This document shows, piece by piece, positions 55,632 to 64,000 of a stretch of DNA of 64,000 bases. The DNA is taken from positions 4,311,389 to 4,375,388 of the forward strand of contig OX453282.1 in the NCBI GenBank assembly GCA_949710005.1, written 5' to 3'. Source of the DNA: Ricordea florida (taxonomy: Eukaryota; Cnidaria; Anthozoa; Corallimorpharia; Ricordeidae). Positions within the stretch are counted from its first letter, which is position 1, and each line of letters begins with the position of its first letter. A program made the position numbers and the translations under genes. The notes beneath the pieces are model-generated. The model searched no databases. It was not told where the DNA came from and saw nothing but the letters and a program-made list of their open reading frames with translations.

Positions 55632-57215
55632 ATGGAGGATCTTGTGCTGGTGACACGGCGGCCACGAGGAAAAAGGTAAAATCGAAATAGTCTGAGACAG
55701 AAGCCCATCACCCTAGGCTCCTGTCTGAGAGTGTTTTGAGCGCAAATGAGAACAGTCAACATGTTATGAAATGCCAACATGTTAACATCTTATCGCTGTT
55801 TAAAAATCATATCAGTTAGCGATTTAAGCAAGTCTTCCCCACGAGAAAACCTCTATACAGGAACAGGAGATCAACTATTGTTAAATGTGCAATATTACCA
55901 AAAGAATGGTAAATTTCTTTGAATCTGCAGGTTTAGCAGTTCACTTCCCGCCAGCCCTGTTGACCACTGCAAAGGATATTTTGTTGATAAGAGCCGCGAA
56001 TAAAAGCGTTTTCTCACGCAAATTAATTATACAAAGACAGTTATGCTTCTATGAAAGTGTTTTTGTGCGATTTCTATTTGTGCTATATCACACAAGCAAA
56101 ATGCCATTCCAACTACGGACTGTAAATACAGCACACACATTGTCGGTTTAGGAGGGGGGTAGGGAGAGGGTGGCATGGCTTTCTCGTTGAGTAGAATCTA
56201 ATTTAACCGCGCCCACAAAGAACGACTTATCCATACGTTTGTCTGTAACAAACAGGTTTGACCTGAATGAACTGGATGACATGCTGTTTCCAACTGCTCC
56301 TTTACCTGAGGGAAATAAAATATACAGGTTACAAAGAATAGATGACACAGATGTTACTACAATGAGATGGAACGTAAGTTTTACATAACTAACAGGGGTA
56401 AAATGGAAATGGTCGACTTGACTACATCGAAGACTTTTAATTTATTAAATTTATTAATTATAAGGAAATTACAACCTTGAAACAATTCTTACAAACAACT
56501 GCATGCCACGTTTTCTCCGACAACCGGCAACAACGGCACACTTGCTTAGAATGGGATAATAACAGGAGCATAGCAAGCCGACATGAATTTTTGAAACTAA
56601 GCTAAAATCATAAGCTGTATGGAGTGGATTACTGAATGTTTGTATAACCAGTTTTTGACTGACTTTGGTATTTACGTGCTTCATTGTAGGATATCTCAGA
56701 AAACATCGCAGTAATACCTGATTGCATTATGGGCTGTGCAGAGAGAACGACAGCTATATCAAATGAACGACTGGGAGAGAACAGTTACAATTTTGCTGAG
56801 ACCGCACGGATGATGGAAAATAAGGTACCAGTTAAACTTCATACATTTTTGTTTGCTCTTTGCATGCGCGCGTTGTCTCCTATTTTTCTTTCTTTTTAGA
56901 CAGGAGAGAGGAACTGTTTAGTCAGGTGGTATCACCTAAAAGAGTCCAAACAACATATGAAATTAAGAGACCGCTACAAATAAGACATGTTTAATCACGT
57001 GACTACCCAGTTGCTCTAATTCCTTTTAAGATTAAAAATGAAATGTTGGTTATTTCAAACAAGATATAATATGTAACTTGTTGGAATAATTTTTCTGCTC
57101 TTAGAAATGTCACATTTGCCAAGAAAAATTGAAGAGAAAACAGAAGGGAAAATTGAAACAAGCAAAAAAGATCAAAACAGCTGGAAAAATTAAAGAAGGT
57201 GTGACTCGCACTGAG
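55632..57215 (+). pseudogene. Uncharacterised gene, copy B (inverted, incomplete)
   Basis: Exons 55632-55675, 56256-56373, 56690-56824, about 56900 onwards, and 57105-57215, matching copy A exons 1-6. The third is unbroken here (45 codons) where copy A is split. Exon 2 is five codons shorter and the CHIC exon four codons longer than in A, both in frame. The donor after HLKESKQHMK is lost (ATGAAATTAAG in place of ATCAAGGTAAG), and exons 7-8 are absent because the inversion junction follows at about 57440. Confidence 0.6.
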
Positions 57216-57541
57216 GTGAGTAACAGTTGGAGTGTTCACACCTGCGTGACTAACTTGTTACACCATTTCTACTGAATTCGTTTTTACGTGATAGGGTATT
57301 GTTGTTAGCATTAATGTTATTTGGTATAAATACTCAGGTGATTATACAAAACCGCGCGCTCTGATTGGTTCGCTATCTCGGATTATCAGCCGATAATCAC
57401 CTCGACGAACAAAATGGCTGCCAGTCGTTCGCGCGTACAAGAGTAATTTCCTTATAATTAATAAATTTAATAAATTAAAAGTCTTCGATGTGGTCAAGTC
57501 GACCTTTTCCATTTTGCACTTGTTAGTTATGTAAAACTTAC

Positions 57542-58302
57542 GTTCCATCTCATTGTAGTAACATCTTCTTTCCTTCTTTTGTCTGTCTCATCTATTCTTT
57601 GTAACCTATATATTTTATTTCCCTCAGGTAAAGGAGCAGTTGGAAAGAGCATGTCATCCAGTTCATTCAGGTCAAACCTGTTTGTAACGGAGAAACGTAT
57701 GGAGAAGTCGTTCCTTGTGGGCGTGGTCAAATTAGATTCTACTCAACGAGAAAGTCATGCCACCCTCTCCCTCCCCCACCACCCCCCCCCCCCCTTCTCC
57801 TAAGCCGACAATGTGTTTGCTTTTATTTACAGTCCGTATTGGGAATGGTATTTTGCTTGTGTGATATAGCACAAATAGAAATCGCACAAAAACACTTTCA
57901 TAGCATAACTGTCTTTGTATATATAATCATGATAATTTGCGCGAGAAAAAGCTTTTATTCCCGATTCTTATCAACAACTTTTTAGTGGTCGATAGGGCGG
58001 CGGGCAGCGAACACGAAGACCTGAAGATTCAAAGAAATTTCCCATTCTTTTGGTAATATTGCACATTTAACAATAGTTGAGCTCCTGTTCCTGTATAGAG
58101 GTGTTCTCGTGGGAAAGACTTACTTGAATCGCTAACTGATATGATTTTTAAACAGCGATAACATGTTAACAATGTAAAATGTAACCGAACATTTGGTAAC
58201 ATGCCAAGTGTTTTCATTTGCGCTTAACTAAAAGACTCTCAGATTATTTTTATTTTACCTTTTTCCTTTTGACCGCCGTGTCACCAGCAAAAAATCTTCC
58301 AT
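57542..58302 (-). pseudogene. Uncharacterised gene, copy C (first two exons)
   Basis: Exon 1 is 58259-58302 (MEDFLLVTRRSKGK, 44 nt) and exon 2 57542-57677 (45 codons, ending MRWN|GTAAGT). It lies tail to tail with copy B; the two share the intron end TTAAAAGTCTTCGATG in inverted orientation. Nothing beyond intron 2 is present, so this is a fragment. Confidence 0.6.
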
Positions 58303-58853
58303 TTCTTGAAGTTTTGATGGTGGTTAAAGTTTGTTCGAACGTTAAAAAGCAGTCTTCTTTCCTCGATTTGCAAAGATCTCTAAAACTTACTACTTAGACT
58401 TGTAAATGAACACGAGTCTCCGTTGGTTCCTTAATTCCTCTACCTCTGTTCCTACCTACCTACGGGGAATATTGGAACATGGAGGGGCTGGTGGTGGCAG
58501 TGACAATACATCATAGAGCATACTAACGATACTGGGAGCTGGGATAAGCGAATTTGACATTTCCTTTTGTTTATCACAAGCTGGTGTAACCTTTTCAAAA
58601 AGGACGTTATCTCTTACAGTTATACCCTGGAAAATTGATGTTTCAACTTAATGCTTCCCCACTATCCCCTCCCTCCTTGTTGGTAGAGAGAACTGCAATA
58701 ACATCACTAACGTAAGTTCTTTTTGGCGTTTGGTCTTTGGTCTTAACAATAGGTGGTCTTCACGGTATTCGATCTGCCAAACGCTATTTCAACTGATTAG
58801 GCATTTTTGCCAGTAACATCTTCCTGACGTTTTCTGGGACCCAGGTAATGTCG

Positions 58854-61069
58854 GCCAACAACATTTTCTTGTATTATGTGTGCAAGGTACCCTTGAATAG
58901 CAATTGCATTTGGATTGTAGCCAAACTATTTTAAAGATGTACAAGAAATTGGGTAAATCAAACGAGTTGATTAACTAAGTTATGCCACCGTAAGGTAAAA
59001 GGGACGAGCTGACGTTTCGAGCGTTAGCCCTTCGTCGGAGCGAATGCACCTCCCTTTTACCTTACGGTGGTATAACTTACTTAATCAACTCGCTTGATTT
59101 ACCCAATTTCTTGTGTTTCAATTTCCCACCGACGCAGCACCAGTTTCTTTAGAAACTATCCCCACAATACTTATTTTAAAGATGTGTCATGTAAGCGCCG
59201 GTTACGGCTGCATGCGTTCGACACTGCTCCGCGGAAATTATATTTTTTATGCTCGCTCATTCTCAAGACCAAGAAGTCTATGGCTAGGCCATAGCGATGC
59301 GTATGGTATAATCGTCGGCAGTCTATTTTGGATTAGCTATTGGGGTGCTTTAATTTTGCTCAATCAAACCCGCTCAGCCATCACATTCGTCGGTGGCTTC
59401 AAATCCAGATTACGTGTGTTTTCTTCAAGTGGAAACGAATCAGTGTGTCACCCAGCTACAAGCTCTCGATCACCAACCTGTCGGTCAAGAGGCAGAACAG
59501 CCGGCTTGAAAACTAGGGCCCAAGAATCAAGGAAAATATCCGACATTCCTGTGATTACTTCGCCGAGGGTTTTTTATGCAAATTCGAACTCTGCACGAAC
59601 AGCGAATGTGAATACTTTAATTCCTATTCCAACAAGAAAACCCACGGATCAAGCTGCCGCATGGACTCATTTTGTTCCGTCACATATGCTGTCAAATTCC
59701 ATGTCCCTGGTGCCAAAGTTAAGCGAAGTTCAGGAGCTTCTACTGCGGGAAAAAATCCAAATTGGATGTATCGTCGAGTCTTGACTAAAACCACATATTA
59801 GCGATTCAGTTGTAAACATCGAAGGGTAAAATTTAATACCCAAGGACCGCCTGTCGCGATCACGGAGGAGTATGCATTTACATCAAGGAGGACATAAAGT
59901 ACCAACTCGTTGAAAATTCGACATGTTGTGACGAATACGAAATTATCTGGGTCAAGCTTATGCCCACTCGTTCTCCCCGCGGGGTTTCTTGTGTCCTGTT
60001 AGCAGTTGTTTACTACCCTGGTTGAACAAGTCCAGTTGACTCCGATGGCGAAAAATTAGTCAACCATCTCTTCGATAGTATGACAGCGGTCGAGGCCATT
60101 TTTCCCAGCTGCTGGTTAATAATAACTGGCGATTTAACCGTCTGAACACCGGCTGTCTGCAAAACCATTTCAAGCTGAAGCAGCTAGTAAAAGTTCCAAC
60201 AAGAGGCGATGCAGTGCTCGACCTTGTTCTCACAAACATGAGCGACCATTTCTCGTTTCCCCAAAGTTTTGCACCCTTTGGCCTTTCACTGAGACCACTG
60301 TACAGTTATAGTCCAGCCCAACCAACACACGAGGAAACCATCACCATCAGGGATACTAGAGACAGCAAGAAGATCTGCCTTGGTCGGTATTTCGGTAACA
60401 TCGATTGGACCGTTGTCACCAACCAGACCACCTGCCAAGAAAAATTTAAGGCTTTTTGCGAGGTAGTCGACATCACCCCTTAAGTTCTATCGTAACGCAG
60501 TTAATAAGGAAAGGAAACGGTTCAAAGCAAACTATTGTGCGTCCAAAGTGCAAGACCTCAAAGATGTTAACCCACGTCAGTGGTGTAGTGAGATCACTGA
60601 AGCGGCTTAGCGGCTCAAAAAGCAAGACGCGTCCCTGTTCTCCTCCCTTAACTTTCCCGAATACAACAGCATGTCTGCAACTGAGGTTGCCAACTCGTTC
60701 AACGACGCTCTACTCGAGCCCCTTCAAGCCTATACGAACCCATCGAAAGCGGGTGTGAGCTCCTATGCCTACCCCTGGAAGACAACCCAGAGGTATTGGA
60801 GGTACCAGTCCACCGAGTGTACAACAACTTAACTCATCTTACCAAGTATAAAGCCCCGGACCTGACGGTCTGTCAAACTAAGTACTAAAAGTTAGTATAC
60901 GCCGAATTCCTTGTCCAGCCCGTCCAAAACATCTTGAATACTTCACGTTCCCCCAAAAGAGCGCCGTTCTTTTCGGGGAACTTTGCGTCACATCCAAAAA
61001 GTAGCTGCGAGGGAGACTAAAGCCCCGTCAATAGTCAAAGTATTCTTCCAAACTTAACAAACTCTCTCA
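58854..61069 (+). pseudogene. LINE copy 3, 5' region and endonuclease
   Basis: The longest clean 5' frame, 59113-59784 (SLWLGHSDAYGIIVGSLFWI, GGFKSRLRVFSSSGNESV, then IQIGCIVES), followed by shifted endonuclease remains, RGDAVLDLVLTNMSDHFSFP (60203-60262), RDSKKICLGRYFGN and the RT-linker VPVHRVYNNL..., KAPD to about 60870. A foldback element with 13-bp flanking repeats is inserted at 58941-59172. Confidence 0.82.
58941..59172. mobile_element. 232-bp foldback element with 13-bp flanking duplication
   Basis: Flanked by ATTTTAAAGATGT at 58928-58940 and 59173-59185. Arms: ACAAGAAATTGGGTAAATCA with ACCGTAAGGTAAAAGGG, then the reverse set; TGACGTTTCGAGCGTTAGCC and CTTCGTCGGAGCGAA lie between. Same family as 31863-32085. 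Confidence 0.85.
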
Positions 61070-61189
61070 GGCCAGTTTCAAACGTCGAACTTTTCATCTG
61101 CTGAATCTAATGCAAATTACTTAGAACAAACGATTTTCTTAATTAGCGTTGGATTCGGCACATGAAAAGTTCGACGTTTGAAACGGGCC
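61070..61189. mobile_element. 120-bp MITE, TCA duplication, copy 2
   Basis: Same ends, interior and flanking TCA as 51318-51437, in duplicated surroundings. Confidence 0.85.
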
Positions 61190-61270
61190 TCAGTGAATAC
61201 ATATTCAAAGCATTCATGCAGTAAGATACCCACTATCTGTACCTTTGAATATGCGGTTATTTTGAATCCC

Positions 61271-61597
61271 TCAAACGTCTGCCACGTAATAAACATCTTG
61301 GCTTTTGCAGTTGATGCGAGGTTGTTTCCACTCTGCTAGATGTTTTTTCCATATCTGAAGATAAGACAAAACGTCAGTTTGTAGCAAGTTTAATCTATCG
61401 TCATTGACATGTGAGCAAGGTTTGACATCAGGATTGTTTCTCTTTCTGTGTTCATTAAGCAATCGCACATTCATGCAGTCCAAGAATTTGTTCATTTCAC
61501 AGAGCATACTAGTTTCTCTTGCTTCATCTCCAATCACTTGACGCATGCGCATAGCTAGTGCCATACTGTCACTGAGGACTTGTACAGCTAATTTTAC
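61271..61597 (-). pseudogene. P-element-like transposase fragment, copy 2 (3' part)
   Basis: VKLAVQVLSDSMALAMRMRQ, CEMNKFLDCMNVRLLNEHRK, NPDVKPC and NDDRLNLLQTDVLSYLQIWK, the THAP9/P-element order. Longer at the C-terminus than copy 1. The 5' part continues at 63718 on the far side of a LINE insertion. Confidence 0.82.
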
Positions 61598-63717
61598 ATA
61601 CATACATACAAATTTTATTAACCCTTCCCTGATGAGGCTTTTCAGAGTTAAATAAATACATATACTTAAACCTATAAATACATATTATAAATATACTATA
61701 GATATAATAAAAATTAAAGTTAATTAACGTAAGAATTCCGTTAAAAGTAGACGCTTCAAGGATTGTTTAAATTCTCTCTGAGATTGGCAAAGTTTAAGTT
61801 CGGGTGTCAGAGAGTTCCAAAGACTAACAACCTGATAATAAAAGGTTTTCTGTCCACTGGCAGATCTAAATAGTGGGATATCAAGAGCTTGTGCGTTTCT
61901 AGTAGAGCGCTTTGACACGTCGGAGCGTTTAATGAACTGCTCAGTCAAGTAACCTGGGGCACTCCCTGTCATCCACTTAAAGCACATGATTGCTTGACGA
62001 TAGTAAAGTTGGTCTCTGACTGGAAGCCATTGTAAACGCTTCAGTATCGGTGTAATATGATCGAATTTTCTGACTCCGCTAATGATGCGACACGCAAAGT
62101 TCTGAACCGCTTGGAGTTTATCAAGATTACGTTCGGTTGTGTTGCTCCATACATTAGAAAAGTAAAAAAGTTCGCTGAAAACTAAGGAATTAATAATTAT
62201 AATCAATGCACGTTGGTCAAAGGCATGTTTCACCCTGTTGATCTGGCCAAGGCGTTTCATACATGCAGAGACGGTGGTAATTATGTGCTCGTTGTATGTT
62301 AAGTTGGAGTCTAATATTATACCGAGGTCTTTGACTACTTTGACTGGCACAAGTTCCTTTCCTAATAAACTAAGACGAAAATCTTCGACTTTAGTGGCCA
62401 TCTGGCGACTACCGAATATTATAAGCTTTGTCTTGTCCGGATTAAGGAGTAATTGATTATCAAAACACCAGTTTCGAATTTTGAGTAGGTCTTTGTTTAT
62501 CTTGTCCATTACATTTGATTGGTCCTGAAGGCGGAATGACATCAGAAGTTTAATATCGTCCACATAGCACTGGACTGCACAGTGTTCTGGCACCAAAGGA
62601 AGGTCATTAACATAAATGTTAAATAATAGAGGGCCAAGGATGCTTCCTTGTGGTACCCCGCTGGCCACTGGTAGACAGTCTGATAAAGTTGTGTTAATGC
62701 GAACGACTTGATATCGAGAAGATAAATAACTATAAAACCAGTGTATCACAGGTGGAGAGGCGCCAACATCCTGTAGTTTTTCCAGGAGGATTTGGTGGTT
62801 TATGCTATCGAATGCTTTACTCATGTCAAGTAGAACAACTGCGGTTAATTTTTTTTTGTCGATTGCGGACAAAATAGTATCAGTTGTGTACATCAAAGAT
62901 GTTTCAGTAGAATGCCACTGTTTGTTTCCGCTCTGTTTACAAGACAGATGATCTCTTGACAGTAAATAAGAGGAAAACTGATTGTGCGCGACCCTTTCAC
63001 AGACTTTAGATAACACAGGCAAGAGTGATATAGGTCTATTATTATTATTCGGGACTTCATCGTTGCCTTCTTTAGGAATGGGTGTGACCACAGCAATTTT
63101 CCACATATTTGGGAAAGTAGCACTCTCAAAGGTGGCGTTAATAATAGAAGTTATTGAAGGTAATATGGCAGGAAGGCAATCTTTGATGACCCGAATAGGG
63201 ACTTTATCTATGCCAGGTGCTTTGTTTGAAGCCATAGACTTCACAATTGACTCTACTTGGTTGTGTGATACTGCGCTAAAGGTGAACTGGTCTGGCAAGG
63301 AATAGTTTTTTGGAACAAAGGGGCGTTTGACCAAGTTGTAATTAGCTTGTCTTGCCAATACTTCGATCTTCTTAATAGTATTGTCACCGACACTTGCGAA
63401 GAAGCTGTTAAACTCATTAGCGACGGTCTTGTCATCTTTGCTGTAATTCCTTTGGGATGCTGACTTCTTTGGTATGCATGTTCGGATCGCTTTCCAAATG
63501 CTGTTGGTGTTGTTTTTATTATTTATGATCTGCTCTGTGGCGAATTCTCTCTCAGCCATTCTGATTTCACGTTTTACTTCGCGGTGGAAATTTTTATATG
63601 CCGACCAATGGAGGGGGTCTTTTGACTTCCTAGCTTTTGCCCTCCAATAGTCCCTGGTTTTCATGAGTTCTCGAATCTCGTCCGTTACACATGCATTTGC
63701 TCGCCCGCGGATTTTAA
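61598..63717 (-). mobile_element. 5'-truncated CR1-like LINE with 9-bp target duplication
   Basis: Bounded by TAATTTTAC at 61589-61597 and 63718-63726, within the transposase sequence MRVKLA. The 3' tail is CATACATACATA. Insertion is later than the P-element relic and probably later than the block duplication, since copy 1 at 51.8 kb lacks it. Confidence 0.92.
61724..63664 (-). CDS. LINE reverse transcriptase, open 646 codons
   Basis: Uninterrupted frame covering the endonuclease-RT linker, the whole RT and the C-terminal region of a CR1/Jockey-group ORF2. RT motifs: KAPGID (149-154), VTPIPKEG (193-200), VVLLDMSKAFDSINH (276-290; catalytic D280), ASGVPQGSILGPLLF (334-348), CYVDD (366-370; catalytic D369, D370) and LLLNPDKTKLIIFG. 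The thumb holds VKDLGIILDSNLTYNEHI. The frame is open upstream of Met 63664 to the truncation point (RANACVTDEIRELM), so that Met is probably internal. The endonuclease is missing, so the copy cannot move alone, but its intact frame says it inserted recently. Confidence 0.93.
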   Translation of the reverse strand: MKTRDYWRAKARKSKDPLHWSAYKNFHREVKREIRMAEREFATEQIINNKNNTNSIWKAIRTCIPKKSASQRNYSKDDKTVANEFNSFFASVGDNTIKKIEVLARQANYNLVKRPFVPKNYSLPDQFTFSAVSHNQVESIVKSMASNKAPGIDKVPIRVIKDCLPAILPSITSIINATFESATFPNMWKIAVVTPIPKEGNDEVPNNNNRPISLLPVLSKVCERVAHNQFSSYLLSRDHLSCKQSGNKQWHSTETSLMYTTDTILSAIDKKKLTAVVLLDMSKAFDSINHQILLEKLQDVGASPPVIHWFYSYLSSRYQVVRINTTLSDCLPVASGVPQGSILGPLLFNIYVNDLPLVPEHCAVQCYVDDIKLLMSFRLQDQSNVMDKINKDLLKIRNWCFDNQLLLNPDKTKLIIFGSRQMATKVEDFRLSLLGKELVPVKVVKDLGIILDSNLTYNEHIITTVSACMKRLGQINRVKHAFDQRALIIIINSLVFSELFYFSNVWSNTTERNLDKLQAVQNFACRIISGVRKFDHITPILKRLQWLPVRDQLYYRQAIMCFKWMTGSAPGYLTEQFIKRSDVSKRSTRNAQALDIPLFRSASGQKTFYYQVVSLWNSLTPELKLCQSQREFKQSLKRLLLTEFLR

Positions 63718-64000
63718 TAATTTTACTCTCATGACTGAGTATGAATACAGGAAAATGCGGTCTGCAGACAATTTTAGAAGCATGTGTAACCCATTTTCTA
63801 GGTCGTATTTGTAAACATTTACAATATGCCGCTAAAGAAGATATTTCTCATTTTTCACGTATACCTGGCAAAACGACCACTGCCTGAGTTGAGTAAGGAA
63901 TTTCTACTGAGGTTTTGATGAGAAGAGGCACATCTGAAAAGAAGTAAATGTTATGATCTGGTCTGAAGATAGTAGCTTTTTTCTTCTTCTCTGTAAGAAT
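63718..64000 (-). pseudogene. P-element-like transposase fragment, copy 2 (5' part), runs off window
   Basis: Homologous to 51845-52115: minus-strand blocks for the bipartite DVPLLIKTS region, a shifted LWRH..-type block (here CGILQM-frame damage from a TTG to TTA change) and GLHMLLK...LSADRIF up to the LINE insertion point. Truncated by the window end. Confidence 0.7.

Overview
This window looks like nuclear DNA of an anthozoan cnidarian, most likely a stony coral. That is inference from intron-bearing genes with GT/AG splice sites, AATAAA polyadenylation signals, AT-rich composition, and a dense mix of CR1-like LINEs, a tRNA-derived SINE, hAT- and Harbinger-like MITEs, P-element (THAP9-like) transposase remains and foldback repeats of kinds I know from coral and anemone genomes. 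There are no operons, ribosome binding sites or CRISPR arrays. Most of the sequence is repeat or relic; the real genes are exons scattered through it.

Layout. 0-8 kb: two related four-cysteine secreted-type genes (terminal exons at 1751-2244 and 7557-8041), separated by a 106-bp satellite into which a 3.84-kb transposon-like unit (1.05-1.1-kb direct repeats around a broken DDE transposase) is inserted. 8-11.2 kb: LINE 3' fragments and a 96-bp palindrome. 11.3-14.5 kb: the clearest host gene, a complete four-exon CFAP144/FAM183 cilium gene (134 aa) with two RFX-type X-boxes upstream. 14.5-24 kb: MITEs (one with perfect 8-bp target duplications and an internal minisatellite), an inverted repeat pair, a tRNA-SINE and one small signal-peptide ORF. 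24-29 kb: little coding signal, then a tandem cluster of five to six hairpin-forming units (27.08-27.96 kb) and more satellite.

34-43 kb: an uncharacterised multi-exon gene on the minus strand (eight exons, introns almost all phase 0), whose seventh exon has been amplified into an array of decayed copies, and one exon of which is split by a 3.4-kb LINE-bearing insertion. About 520 bp from its start codon a second gene begins in the opposite direction. Both first exons recur at 55-58 kb, where copies of the gene lie head-on in an inverted duplication. 43.8-64 kb: three copies of an endonuclease-encoding LINE 5' half, two followed by the same MITE and the same P-element transposase fragment; the layout is a large inverted/direct segmental duplication. 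LINE copy 1 is split by a 4.77-kb terminal-inverted-repeat element carrying a ubiquitin-like domain joined to a C2CH (THAP-like) zinc finger and a ParB/sulfiredoxin-like domain. At 61.6-63.7 kb a CR1-like LINE with an intact 646-codon reverse-transcriptase ORF sits in the P-element transposase with a 9-bp target duplication.

How it fits together: only the CFAP144 gene and the two four-cysteine genes look like ordinary host genes. The 34-58 kb gene family keeps exon lengths and phases across three copies, so it was recently coding, but every copy here is damaged or partial. The rest is nested mobile DNA, with insertion order readable from target duplications.
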